Source: Oerskovia rustica
Lineage (GTDB): Bacteria; Actinomycetota; Actinomycetes; Actinomycetales; Cellulomonadaceae
Direction: 5' to 3'
Length of the DNA stretch: 45,092 bases
Assembly (NCBI RefSeq): GCF_014836555.1
Contig: NZ_JACSQQ010000011.1
Span: forward strand, 81,025 to 126,116
Each line of letters opens with the position of its first letter. Within the stretch, counting starts at the first letter, position 1. Shown here one piece after another: positions 16,633 through 25,533 of the stretch. Position numbers and translations under genes: made by a program. The notes beneath the pieces were generated by a model. The model was not told the origin of the DNA and did not search any database. It was given only the letters and a program-made list of their open reading frames with translations.

Positions 16633-17327
16633 GCCAGCAGCCCGTCCGGACCGAACGCCCCGGGCAGACCGGTGGGCCCAGCCCCGAGCTCTCGCTCGTC
16701 GTGACCTCGCTCGTCAAGGGCGTCGTCTACCGCGAGGCGGGCACGCGCACGTGGCGCGACCTGCTCGCGCTCGAGGCGCAGGCGCGGGACTTCGTCGCGA
16801 CGCTGGGCCTGGAGATCGTGATCGACGAGTCCGAGGGGTACGCGTACCTGCGCGCACAACCCGAGGAGGAGCACGACGGTACGTTCATCCCGCGCCTCGT
16901 CGCGCGCCGCGAGCTGTCGTTCGACGTGAGCCTGCTGCTCGCGCTGCTGCGCAAGCGCCTCGCCCAGTTCGACTCCGAGGGCGGCGACACGCGCCTGGTC
17001 CTGACGCGCGACGAGATCGTGGACCTCGTCCGGGTCTTCCTGCCCGGCTCGAGCAACGAGGCCCGCGCGCGCGACCGCGTCGAGGCCAACGTGCGTCGCG
17101 TCGTCGAGCTCGGCTTCCTGCGCCCCGTGCCCGACACCCCGGACACCTACGAGGTGCGGCGCATCCTCAAGGCGTTCGTCGACGGGCAGTGGCTCGCGGA
17201 CTTCGACGCGCGCCTCGCGGAGTACGCGGCCGAGCTCGCGTCGCGTGACGGGGGAGCGCTCCTGCCCGACGACGACCGCGTGCTCGGCACCGAGCCCGGC
17301 ACCGGCACGACCCACGAGGAGGCCTGA
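16629..17327 (+). CDS. jetB: JetB/MksE-like subunit (DUF4194) of a Wadjet-type SMC complex
   Basis: 232 aa. GTG at 16629 overlaps the jetA stop, with AGGAAGGA upstream. The family features are LVVTSLVKGVVYREAGTRTWRDLLALEAQARDFVATLGLEIVIDESEGYAYLR, ELSFDVSLLLALLRKRL and LTRDEIVDLVRVFLP. These give two winged-helix domains typical of the KITE-like DUF4194 subunits that bind the kleisin-like JetA. Length is normal. The first ~20 residues and the last ~20 are polar and variable. Its TGA shares one base with the jetC ATG, so the three genes are made together in a set ratio. Confidence 0.92.
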   Translation: MSQQPVRTERPGQTGGPSPELSLVVTSLVKGVVYREAGTRTWRDLLALEAQARDFVATLGLEIVIDESEGYAYLRAQPEEEHDGTFIPRLVARRELSFDVSLLLALLRKRLAQFDSEGGDTRLVLTRDEIVDLVRVFLPGSSNEARARDRVEANVRRVVELGFLRPVPDTPDTYEVRRILKAFVDGQWLADFDARLAEYAAELASRDGGALLPDDDRVLGTEPGTGTTHEEA

Positions 17328-20300
17328 TGGCCGAGGCACTGTTCAGCGCGGTCGAGCTGCACGACGCGGCGGCGGACCTGGACCAGCGGTCGGGCTACCG
17401 CCTCGACCGGCTCGAGGTCCTCAACTGGGGCACGTTCGACAAGTACGCGTGGAGCTTCGAGCTCGAAGGGCGCAACGCGCTGCTCACGGGGGACATCGGC
17501 TCGGGCAAGTCGACCATCGTCGACGCGATCACGACCCTGCTGCTCCCCGCGAACCGCATCAGCTACAACAAGGCGGCCGGTGCGGACACGCGTGAACGCA
17601 CGCTGCGCTCCTACGTCGCCGGGCACTACAAGTCCGAGCGCAACGAGGTCACGGGCGCGTCCCGGCACGTGGGCCTGCGCCGCGGGCACACCTACTCGGT
17701 CATCCTGGGCGAGTTCGCCAACCGCGGGTTCGACTCGCGCGCCGTGCTGGCCCAGGTGTTCTGGCTCAAGGACGGCGCGCAGGGCCAGCCCGAGCGCTTC
17801 TACGTCACGAGCACGTCACCCATGACGATCGCCGACGACTTCGCGGGCTTCGACGGGGACATCAACGTCCTGCGCCGGCGCCTGCGCGAGTCCGGCGCGC
17901 AGATCCGCGACCACTTCCCGGAGTACGGGCGCGACTTCCGCCGCCTGCTCGGGATCGAGTCCGAGCAGGCCATGGAGCTGTTCCACCAGACCGTGTCGAT
18001 GAAGTCGGTCGGGGACCTCAACGAGTTCGTGCGCGAGCACATGCTCGAACCGTTCGACGCGGCCCGCTGGACCGAGAAGCTCGTCGCGCACTTCGACGAC
18101 CTCACGAGCGCGCACGACGCCGTCGTCAAGGCCCGTGCGCAGATCGACCAGCTCGCGCCCCTGCTCGCCGACGCCGACGCGTACGACGCCGCGGGGGAGC
18201 AGGTGCGGACCCTGTCCGCCCAGCGCGAGGCCCTGCGAGGCTTCACCGCCGGGCGCCGGGTCTCGGCGCTCGACCTGCGCATCGGCGAGCTCGAGGCGTC
18301 GACCGCGGCTCGCGCCGACGGCCTCGACCGCCTCAAGGAGGAGCTCGCGCTGCTCGACGCCGAGCGCCAACGGCTCGAGGTCGAACGCGCCGGGCACGGC
18401 GGCGACCGGCTCACGCAGATCGAGGGCGAGGTCGCGCGCCGCGAGGTCGAGCGGGCCGAGCGCCGCGCCAAGGCCGACGAGTACGCGCGCTACCTGGCCG
18501 CCGCGGGCCTGGAGCCCGTGACGTCACGGGACGAGTTCGCGGCGCTGCGCGAACGCGCGGCCGATCTTCAGTCGCAGGCGCAGGACTCGCTCGGTGAGAT
18601 CGAGGGCCGCGCGGGGGAGGTCGCGGCCGAGCTGCGAGCGGTCGAGGCCGAGGCCCGCGAGATCAACGCCGAGCTCACGTCGCTGGCCGACCGCGAGTCC
18701 AACCTGCCCCGCACGAGCCTGGACCTGCGCTCGCGCCTGTGCTCCGACGTCGGCCTCACGGAGGCCGACCTGCCCTTCGCGGGCGAGCTCATCGGCGTGC
18801 GGGCCGAGCACGCCGAGTGGGAGGGCGCCGCCGAGCGCGTGCTGCGCGGCTTCGCGCTCTCGCTCCTCGTGCCCGCCCAGCACTACGACGCCGTCTCGGC
18901 GTGGATCAACTCGCACGACCTGCGGTCCAAGCTCGTCTACCACCGGGTGCCCGCGCCCACCGGCGGCCGCTCGGGGAAGGGGCGCGGCGCCGTCGGGAAG
19001 GCCGCGAGCCGGGACGACGGGCCGCTCCTCGCGGACCTGCTCGAGGTCAAGGACGGCGACCTCGCGACCTGGCTGAGCGACGAGCTCGAACGCCGCGCGG
19101 ACTACGTGTGCGCCGAGGCCCTCGCGGACTTCCAGCGCGTGCCGCGCGCCGTGACGCGCGAGGGGCAGGTCAAGCACTCGGCGAGCCACCACGAGAAGGA
19201 CGACCGCCGCGCCGTCCGCGACCGCAGCGGCTACGTCCTCGGGTGGAGCAACCAGGGCAAGATCGACGCGCTGCTCGACGAGGCCACCGACGTCACGACG
19301 CGCCGCACGGCCCTGGAGGAGCGGCGGGACGCAGTCGGGCGTGAGAAGAACGAGGCGATCTCACGGTCGGGTGCGCTCAACCGGCTCGACGTGTTCCGCG
19401 AGTGGCGCGAGCTCGACTGGGAGGAGCCCGTGCGGGCGATCGCCGAGCTCCACGAGGAGAAGCGGCGCATCGAGGGCGCGTCGACCGAGCTCAGCCGCAT
19501 CGCCGACCAGCTCCGCGACCTCGCGCGCCGGGCCGCGGGCATCGCGTCCGAGCGTGACGCGTTGCTCTCGGCGGCAGGAGCCGACAAGCACGCTCTCGAC
19601 AGTGCGCGCACACAGCGCGACCGGTCGGCGCGCGTGCTCACCGAGCAGGGTCCGCTCGACGCGGCACTCGTCGACGAGCTCGCCCGGCTGTTCGACGCCG
19701 AGGCCCGCGACCAGGCCACCGCCCAGGGCGGGGTGCCGGGCGACGTCGAGCCCGACGCGGTCGAGAGCGCGCTGCGGACCCGGCTCACGAGCCGCGTCGA
19801 GGAGGCGCAGGCCCGGCAGGGCCAGCTCGGGACGCGCATCGCCGCGCAGATGACGGCGTTCCGTGCCGCGTACCCGGTCGAGACGACCGAGCTCGACAAC
19901 GACGTGCGGTCCGCACCCGAGTACCGGGCGCTGCACGAGCGGCTCACGCGCGACGACCTGCCACGCTTCGAGGTCGACTTCAAGACGTACCTCAACACCA
20001 ACACGATCCGCGACATCGCGGGCTTCCACGCCGAGCTCTCCAAGCAGGCGGACCTGATCCGTGAGCGCGTCGAGATCATCAACGACTCGCTGCGCGCGAT
20101 CGACTACAACCCCGGCCGGTACATCCGCCTCGAGATGGCGCCGACGCCCAACACCGAGGTGCGTGAGTTCCGGGCGGACCTGCGGGCGTGCACCGACGGC
20201 GCCCTGGGGCTCGACCTCGAGGGGCGCCGCGACGAGGACACGGGCGAGGAGGGCGTCGCGTACTACTCGGAGGAGCGGTTCCTGCGGGTCAAGGCGATCG

Positions 20301-20800
20301 TCGAGCGGTTCCGCGGACGTGAGGGGCAGGCCGAGGCGGACGAGGCGTGGAAGCGTCGCGTGACCGACGTGCGGAGCTGGTTCGTGCTGTCCGCGTCGGA
20401 GCGCTCGCGCGAGGACGACGTCGAGCACGAGCACTACTCCGACTCGGGCGGGAAGTCCGGTGGTCAGAAGGAGAAGCTCGCCTACACGATCCTCGCGGCC
20501 TCGCTCGCGTACCAGTTCAAGCTCGACTGGGGCGCGGTGCGGTCCAAGGCCTTCCGGTTCGTCGTGATCGACGAGGCGTTCGGCCGGGGGTCCGACGAGT
20601 CGACGCGGTTCGCGCTCGAGCTCTTCAAGAGCCTCGGGCTCCAGCTGCTCATCGTGACGCCGCTGCAGAAGATCCACGTGATCGAGCCGTACATCTCGGC
20701 CGTGGGCTACGTCGACAACCCGACGGGCCGCAACTCGCGCTTGCGGACCTTGACGATCGAGGAGTACCAGCAGGAGAAGGAGGCCCACGCGGCCCTCTGA
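17327..20800 (+). CDS. jetC: JetC/MksB-like SMC-family ATPase of a Wadjet-type complex
   Basis: 1157 aa. The N-terminal ATPase half has Walker A GDIGSGKST with Lys61. Long coiled-coil arms run from about 260 to 500 and 650 to 860, flanking a hinge-like region (about 490-610, including the GGRSGKGRGAVGK insert). The C-terminal half carries the ABC signature SGGKSGGQKEK (1040-1050) and Walker B VVIDEAFGRG with Asp1082 and Glu1083. All ATPase motifs are intact, so the protein should be an active DNA-loop-extruding motor. ATG overlaps the jetB TGA by one base. It is the last gene of the unit: a palindromic repeat follows 14 bases later, then an opposing gene. The JetD/MksG nuclease that normally completes the locus is absent. 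Confidence 0.94.
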   Translation: MAEALFSAVELHDAAADLDQRSGYRLDRLEVLNWGTFDKYAWSFELEGRNALLTGDIGSGKSTIVDAITTLLLPANRISYNKAAGADTRERTLRSYVAGHYKSERNEVTGASRHVGLRRGHTYSVILGEFANRGFDSRAVLAQVFWLKDGAQGQPERFYVTSTSPMTIADDFAGFDGDINVLRRRLRESGAQIRDHFPEYGRDFRRLLGIESEQAMELFHQTVSMKSVGDLNEFVREHMLEPFDAARWTEKLVAHFDDLTSAHDAVVKARAQIDQLAPLLADADAYDAAGEQVRTLSAQREALRGFTAGRRVSALDLRIGELEASTAARADGLDRLKEELALLDAERQRLEVERAGHGGDRLTQIEGEVARREVERAERRAKADEYARYLAAAGLEPVTSRDEFAALRERAADLQSQAQDSLGEIEGRAGEVAAELRAVEAEAREINAELTSLADRESNLPRTSLDLRSRLCSDVGLTEADLPFAGELIGVRAEHAEWEGAAERVLRGFALSLLVPAQHYDAVSAWINSHDLRSKLVYHRVPAPTGGRSGKGRGAVGKAASRDDGPLLADLLEVKDGDLATWLSDELERRADYVCAEALADFQRVPRAVTREGQVKHSASHHEKDDRRAVRDRSGYVLGWSNQGKIDALLDEATDVTTRRTALEERRDAVGREKNEAISRSGALNRLDVFREWRELDWEEPVRAIAELHEEKRRIEGASTELSRIADQLRDLARRAAGIASERDALLSAAGADKHALDSARTQRDRSARVLTEQGPLDAALVDELARLFDAEARDQATAQGGVPGDVEPDAVESALRTRLTSRVEEAQARQGQLGTRIAAQMTAFRAAYPVETTELDNDVRSAPEYRALHERLTRDDLPRFEVDFKTYLNTNTIRDIAGFHAELSKQADLIRERVEIINDSLRAIDYNPGRYIRLEMAPTPNTEVREFRADLRACTDGALGLDLEGRRDEDTGEEGVAYYSEERFLRVKAIVERFRGREGQAEADEAWKRRVTDVRSWFVLSASERSREDDVEHEHYSDSGGKSGGQKEKLAYTILAASLAYQFKLDWGAVRSKAFRFVVIDEAFGRGSDESTRFALELFKSLGLQLLIVTPLQKIHVIEPYISAVGYVDNPTGRNSRLRTLTIEEYQQEKEAHAAL

Positions 20801-20812
20801 GCGCCCTCCGTT

Positions 20813-20891
20813 GCCGAGAACGGGGTTGGGGTCGTCATCCGACGGATGACGACCTCAACCCCGTCCTCGTGTGCCCGGAACCTCGTGCTCG
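20813..20891. repeat. intergenic palindromic repeat, copy 4
   Basis: The left arm CGAGAACGGGGTTGGGG (20815 on) and the right arm (to 20868; reverse complement CGAGGACGGGGTTGAGG) pair over 27 bases, including the centre TCATCCGACGGATGA. It is the best-matched copy. The third arm CCGGAACCTCGTGCTCG (20875-20891) abuts the stop codon of the opposing GDPD gene. It probably terminates jetC and GDPD transcripts. Confidence 0.88.
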
Positions 20892-22844
20892 TCACCACGC
20901 GAGCGCGTCGCGCAGCTCGTCCTCGAGCCGCGTGGACAGGGCCAGGTCGTCGCGCACCGTGGCACGCTCGGCCACGGCGCGGCGCGGGCTGCTCGTGATG
21001 ATGCCGTCGACGCCGCCGCGCAGCTGGGCGCGCATCGCCGCAGGGTCGTTGACGGTCCAGACGTAGACGTCGATCCCGGCCGCCCGAGCCTCGGCGCGCA
21101 CGCGGGCGGAGTCGGACGACTGCTCGATCGCCACGAAGTCGACCGGCAGGTCGCCCAGCGCCCCGCGCAGGAACGGGACGACGTGGCCGACCGCGATCTC
21201 CGGTCCGAGCGCCCGCACCTCGTCGGCCTGCTCGGGGTAGATCGACTGGACCAGGTACTCGTCGGCGACGCCCTGCGCGCGCAGGAGCGCGACGACGTCC
21301 GCGACGAACGTCGTCGTCTCGTGACCGTGCGCCTTGAGCTCGACCAGGAGCGGCACGTCGAGCTCGCGGGCGCGCTCGACGAACTCCTCGAGCGACGGGA
21401 TCGTCGCCTCGAACCCGCCCTGGCGGATCGTGGTCGCGGTCAGCTCGTCGAGCGTCATGGTGTGCACGGCACGGTCGGAGCCCGCGAGCCGGCGCAGGGT
21501 CAGGTCGTGGAAGACGACGAGCCCACCGTCCGCGGCCTGGAGCACGTCGAGCTCGACGTAGTCCGCGCCGAGCGCCGCGGCCGACTCGAGCGAGGCGATC
21601 GAGTTCTCGACGCCGCCGCCCGGGTCGCCCCGGTGCGCGATCACCGCGCCGGGCTCCTCTCGCGCCAGCGTGGTCATGGCTCGGGTGTTGGCCGCCGTGA
21701 CGGCGAGGAGCACCAGCACGGCAGCCAGCCCGACGACGGCACGCACCGTGCGCGGTCGGCCCGCCAGGCCGCGGCGCAGGACCGGCGGAACGCTCGCCGA
21801 CCCGTGCACCGACCCTGCGGAGTCGCCCGCAGGCCCTCCTGGCCCTGCCCCGGCGGACGGGACGACCACCTCGGTCGCGGGAGCAACGGTCCCGGCCCGA
21901 GCGGCGCCGTCGGGCAGCGACGCCCCGCGCTCCGCCGCGACCGCGACCACGACCTGCGTCAGGACCGCCGTGACGAACCCCGCGAGCACGAACCCGACCA
22001 TCTCCACGACCGTGAGCGTCGCCCCCGCGACGAGGGGCGCGAGGCCGGGAGCATGCAGGTCCGCGACCCGCGTGGGGACGAGCGCGAGCGTCACGATCCC
22101 CGCGGCGACCACGAGCACCACGACGCCCACGACCGCGAACACACCGAGGAGACGCGGCCACGACCGCCGGGTCGCGCGCCAGCTCGCAGCCATGGCCCCC
22201 GCGACCGACACGTCGGAGGTCAGCAGGATCGCGAGCGTCAGCACCAGGCGCAGGTTGAGGAACAGGACTCCCGCGAGGAACGCGAGGTAGACGTACAGGC
22301 CGCCGTCGAACTTGAGGAGCTCCCCGACGACGAAGTCCGGGATCGCGATGCCCCGCACGAGGAACGCCGCCATCCCGAACCCGCCCACCGGGACGAGCAC
22401 GAAGAAGTACCCGACGAACAGCACGAGCTGGGGGCCGAGGAGCCGGCGGCTCGCGCGGGCGAGGTCGTGCGAGACGCCGCGCAGCGAGACCGGCTCCCCC
22501 ACCCGCACGCGCACGCCGATCGCGAGGAACGCCCCCTGCTGGACGAGGACCACGACCGAGGCGACCAGCGCCAGGAGGACGAGCAGGAGCACCGCGCCCG
22601 GGCTCGACAGGACCCGCACCGCGTCGAGGTGCGTGAACGAGGGGACGCCGGCGACCGCGAGCGCCCGGTCGAACAGCCACGCCATGAGCGGGACGACGAC
22701 CAGGCCCGTGACGCCCTGGAGGAGGACGACGGTCAGGAGGTAGGTCGGCAGGTGCGCGCGGACCGTGCGGGCTGCGGGGAGCAGCAGGCCGGGCCTCACC
22801 CCGTCGTCGAGGGGGCGCGAGGCGGGTCGGGCGGCGGAGGGCAC
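20892..22844 (-). CDS. membrane-anchored glycerophosphodiester phosphodiesterase
   Basis: 650 aa. The first ~390 residues form a polytopic membrane domain with about seven helices, of the type found fused to GDPD enzymes in Gram-positive bacteria. The catalytic TIM-barrel domain begins at VIAHRG (His404). It continues with the acid pair in GADYVELDV, FHD (His446) and the later VELKAHG and VYVWTVND. These residues are the calcium and catalytic set of the GDPD family, which cleaves glycerophosphodiesters to glycerol-3-phosphate. The domain should face outside. GTG at 22844 has TAGGCT six bases before it (leaderless). The gene ends at repeat copy 4. Confidence 0.92.
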   Translation of the reverse strand: MPSAARPASRPLDDGVRPGLLLPAARTVRAHLPTYLLTVVLLQGVTGLVVVPLMAWLFDRALAVAGVPSFTHLDAVRVLSSPGAVLLLVLLALVASVVVLVQQGAFLAIGVRVRVGEPVSLRGVSHDLARASRRLLGPQLVLFVGYFFVLVPVGGFGMAAFLVRGIAIPDFVVGELLKFDGGLYVYLAFLAGVLFLNLRLVLTLAILLTSDVSVAGAMAASWRATRRSWPRLLGVFAVVGVVVLVVAAGIVTLALVPTRVADLHAPGLAPLVAGATLTVVEMVGFVLAGFVTAVLTQVVVAVAAERGASLPDGAARAGTVAPATEVVVPSAGAGPGGPAGDSAGSVHGSASVPPVLRRGLAGRPRTVRAVVGLAAVLVLLAVTAANTRAMTTLAREEPGAVIAHRGDPGGGVENSIASLESAAALGADYVELDVLQAADGGLVVFHDLTLRRLAGSDRAVHTMTLDELTATTIRQGGFEATIPSLEEFVERARELDVPLLVELKAHGHETTTFVADVVALLRAQGVADEYLVQSIYPEQADEVRALGPEIAVGHVVPFLRGALGDLPVDFVAIEQSSDSARVRAEARAAGIDVYVWTVNDPAAMRAQLRGGVDGIITSSPRRAVAERATVRDDLALSTRLEDELRDALAW

Positions 22845-22850
22845 GAGCGC

Positions 22851-22856
22851 AGCCTA
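22851..22856 (-). promoter_or_regulatory. -10 box of leaderless GDPD gene
   Basis: TAGGCT on the minus strand, six bases before the GTG at 22844. No ribosome site is present. Confidence 0.5.
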
Positions 22857-22915
22857 CGGGCGTGGTGCGCGGTGCCGGTGGGCACGGAGGCCCCAGGGGC
22901 GCGCAGGGCGGGACG

Positions 22916-23806
22916 TCACCCGGCCGCCGGGTACGTGATGCGGGTGGTCGGGAGGGCCTCCGGCACGTCACCGTCCAGCGCGACGTCCTGCGCGCGGATA
23001 CCCGGGCGGTCGCCCTCCCCCAGCCCGACCACAAGCTCGGTCACGAACGTGAGCACGATCAGCGGGAGCAGGAGGGGCAGTGTGAGAAGACCGGCGCCGA
23101 CCGCGCCGAGCACGCTGCTCGACGCGGCGGGCACCCAGCGGACGCGCTCGCTGCCGTCGGCGGCCGGACGCGACTCGAACCCGGCCCAGACCGCCAGGGC
23201 CAGCAGCACGCCGAGCGCGGCGGCAGCCACGACGACGGCTCCCGCGAGCCACGGGCCGCCCTCCCCGTCCGTACCTGCGCCGGCGACCCACAGGCCGAGC
23301 GTGACGACCCCGGCGACCACCGCGAGCAGGAACGCGACCGCGACCGGCAGGCTCCCGAAGATCCGGACCGCAGCCCACATCAGCCCGCGTCGGACGGGAC
23401 CCGTCCCGGTCTCGCGCAGCGTGTCGTGGAAGAGGTGGTCGGCGTCACGTCGCGCGGCCCGCCTGCTGCTCGCCGGACGACCGGAGTCCGCGAGCTTCGA
23501 CGTCGCGTCGTGCAGGATCGCGGGGAGCGTCTGGCGCCCGTAGCTCGCGACCACTCCCCACAGCGGCATGGGGACCGACGCGAGGTCGGTCACGAGGCCC
23601 GTCGGGACGGTCTGCTCGACCGACGCCCGGTGCCACACCGTCCCGGACGGGTCCTGCTCGTCGGCGGGACGCGAGGTGTACCCGAACGGGGTCAGGATCT
23701 CGAACCAGACCTTCCACCGCCCCGCGACGGGCAGCTGGCGCAGGTCGACCGTCGCGGCCGGTCCCCACCGGTCCGGGTCGCCCGGCAGCGGCGCGACGAA
23801 CGGCAC
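22916..23806 (-). CDS. DUF1353 domain membrane protein
   Basis: 296 aa, GTG at 23806, 10 bases after the nucleotidase stop. The first ~140 residues match DUF1353: GLVTDLASVPMPLWGVVASYGRQTLPAILHD, then RRDADHLFHDTLRETG and RRGLMWAAVRIFG. That small domain is shared with phage proteins and has His/Asp residues suggestive of a peptidase-like site, but no proven activity. Three hydrophobic helices follow (about 150-265) and a short polar tail. The fusion of a soluble DUF1353 unit to a membrane segment suits anchoring on the cytoplasmic side. It is probably co-transcribed with the upstream nucleotidase. Confidence 0.8.
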   Translation of the reverse strand: MPFVAPLPGDPDRWGPAATVDLRQLPVAGRWKVWFEILTPFGYTSRPADEQDPSGTVWHRASVEQTVPTGLVTDLASVPMPLWGVVASYGRQTLPAILHDATSKLADSGRPASSRRAARRDADHLFHDTLRETGTGPVRRGLMWAAVRIFGSLPVAVAFLLAVVAGVVTLGLWVAGAGTDGEGGPWLAGAVVVAAAALGVLLALAVWAGFESRPAADGSERVRWVPAASSSVLGAVGAGLLTLPLLLPLIVLTFVTELVVGLGEGDRPGIRAQDVALDGDVPEALPTTRITYPAAG

Positions 23807-23816
23807 GACGACCGCC

Positions 23817-24956
23817 TCAGCCGACCCGGGCGGGTACGGACGCGTCCGTGGTCGGGTCCGGCGCGGCGGCTGCGGCCCGTTCGGCAGGCTCGTCCGGCTC
23901 GGCGAGCCCGGCCGGTCCGGCCGGTCCGTCCGGGACCACCGTCGCCTCGTTCGTCACGCCGTACGGCACCAGGACGCTCGCGACCTCGCGCGCGACCGGG
24001 TCGAGGTGCCCGCGCTGGTCGTCGAAGAAGATGTGCGGGCGCAGGACGCGCAGCACGCGCCCCTTGTCGGCGCCGCCCATGAAGAACGCGTCGTTGACCG
24101 TGACGCCCCACGAGCGCAGCGTGTTCACCGCCCGCTCGTGCGAGGGCGCGCTGCGCGCCGTGACGATCGAGACGCGTACCCGGGGCCGGTACGTCGGGTC
24201 CTCGACCGCCCGCTCCTCCTCGCGGCGCTGGATCGTGCTCAGCGCCCGCAGAAACGGCAGGATCGGCCCCGCGTGGTGCTCGGTGACCTTGCGCGCGCTC
24301 TCGTACCGGTGGAACTGCTCGAGCCCGTCCGACTGGAAGATGCGCTCGGCGCTGTCGTCGGCGAGCACGCCGTCGAAGTCGAAGGCCACGCGCAGCTCGG
24401 CGTCGGCCGCGTCCTCGGGCGCCGGCTGCTCCCCGCCCGGGGCGAGGGGAACGCCGGGCGCGCGCTCCGCCGTCGGGCCGGCTGCGGCGAGGTGCCCGAC
24501 GGCGGCGCTCCCCAGGACCTGCCCGGCAGGGTGTCCCAGCAGGGTCGCCGTCCGGACGTCGCGCGCGTCCCCCGAGAGGAAGAGCGAGATGTTGAGCGCC
24601 GGGATGTACGCGTACGGCGCGAGGCCCTGCGTGAAGATCGACCGGCTGATCGGCAACCCGTGCGCCGCGACCGAGCTCATGACGCGCAGGCCCGTCGTCG
24701 GGTCGTTCTTCGACAGGACGAAGACCTCGACGAGCGGGTCCTGCGCGCTGGGCGACAGGTCGTTGAGGCTCAGGAGACGCTGGACGAACTCGAACGCGAC
24801 CCCGGGGCGCAGCGTCCGGTCCAGGTGCTCGTCCTGGTACGCGCGGTACGCGTCGATCCCCTGCTCGTCGAAGACGCGCTGCGAGTCGGACAGGTCGAAC
24901 AGGGCGCTCGAGGAGACACCGACGACGAGCCGGTGATCGAGGTCGTAGGGCGGCAC
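23817..24956 (-). CDS. 5'-nucleotidase, cytosolic 5'-nucleotidase I (NT5C1) family
   Basis: 379 aa, GTG at 24956 after GAAGGAG. The N-terminal VGVSSSALFDLSDSQRVF and FVLSKNDPTTGLRV, the HAD segment RVAFDFDGVLADDSAERIF, then VSIVTARSAPSHERAVNTLRSWGV and LRPHIFFDDQ align well from memory with vertebrate NT5C1A/B. Those enzymes dephosphorylate AMP and other 5'-nucleotides. The catalytic DxD of HAD enzymes is present (AFDFDGV). An acidic/Pro-rich loop (about 150-190) and a low-complexity Ala/Pro/Asp tail differ from the animal proteins. Physiological substrate unproven. Confidence 0.88.
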   Translation of the reverse strand: MPPYDLDHRLVVGVSSSALFDLSDSQRVFDEQGIDAYRAYQDEHLDRTLRPGVAFEFVQRLLSLNDLSPSAQDPLVEVFVLSKNDPTTGLRVMSSVAAHGLPISRSIFTQGLAPYAYIPALNISLFLSGDARDVRTATLLGHPAGQVLGSAAVGHLAAAGPTAERAPGVPLAPGGEQPAPEDAADAELRVAFDFDGVLADDSAERIFQSDGLEQFHRYESARKVTEHHAGPILPFLRALSTIQRREEERAVEDPTYRPRVRVSIVTARSAPSHERAVNTLRSWGVTVNDAFFMGGADKGRVLRVLRPHIFFDDQRGHLDPVAREVASVLVPYGVTNEATVVPDGPAGPAGLAEPDEPAERAAAAAPDPTTDASVPARVG

Positions 24957-25005
24957 GGGGCTCCTTCGTCGGGACTGGCGTGTTCGTCGAGAACGGCTCG
25001 GCGCG

Positions 25006-25533
25006 TCAGGACGGCTCGACCGGGGGGCGGACCTGGTCCTGCGGGTGGCGGCGACGGTACCTCATGACGCACTCCTTGCACATGGGCATGGTCGGCAGGC
25101 GCGCGGCCTCGCGGGGCGTCATCTCGCCGATCACCTTGGCGCCGCACAGACCCCGGTCCGGGTGCACGATGTGCCCCCACTCCGACTCCCAGCGGTACCC
25201 GAACCGGTAGGGCGGACGCACCTGGAACTCGCGGACCTGCGGCGCCGAGCGCAGCGCCTTGGCCTTGTCGATGCCGTCCTCTCCTCCCGCGCCGTACCCC
25301 TGGGGCTGGCGCTGGCACACGTGCCGGACCCGGAACGGCATGGTCGCCTTGTACGCGAGCTGCGTGCCCGGCACGGCTCCGCGGTTCGACGTCAGGAACC
25401 AGCGCACCTCGTCCCCCGCGTGCACGCTGCTGACCTCGTCGAGCGCGAAGGCCCGACGGCGCCCGTCGTAGCACGGCAGCCACTGCACGTCGCCGCCGCA
25501 CTGCTCGCACCGGCCGATGCGGACCTCGCTCAT
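25006..25533 (-). CDS. conserved-looking CxxC protein, unknown function
   Basis: 175 aa, ATG at 25533. It begins with CEQCGG (Cys9, Cys12) and ends with a second pair CKEC near residue 152, so the two termini may share one zinc. Between them are a basic region and isolated Cys (HVCQRQ, RGLCGA). Codon use and base composition match the neighbours. I do not recognise a family. The arrangement of paired Cys with tryptophan- and arginine-rich stretches (WLPCYDGRRRAFALDE) would suit a nucleic-acid or small-ligand binding protein, but this is a guess. It lies upstream of the nucleotidase in the same direction. Confidence 0.7.
   Translation of the reverse strand: MSEVRIGRCEQCGGDVQWLPCYDGRRRAFALDEVSSVHAGDEVRWFLTSNRGAVPGTQLAYKATMPFRVRHVCQRQPQGYGAGGEDGIDKAKALRSAPQVREFQVRPPYRFGYRWESEWGHIVHPDRGLCGAKVIGEMTPREAARLPTMPMCKECVMRYRRRHPQDQVRPPVEPS

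Noticed and set aside
20871-23543. 890-aa open frame on the plus strand
   Set aside because: It is the antisense of the GDPD and DUF1353 genes. Its composition is Arg/His/Asp-rich with no motif, while the minus strand has catalytic residues and a leaderless start.
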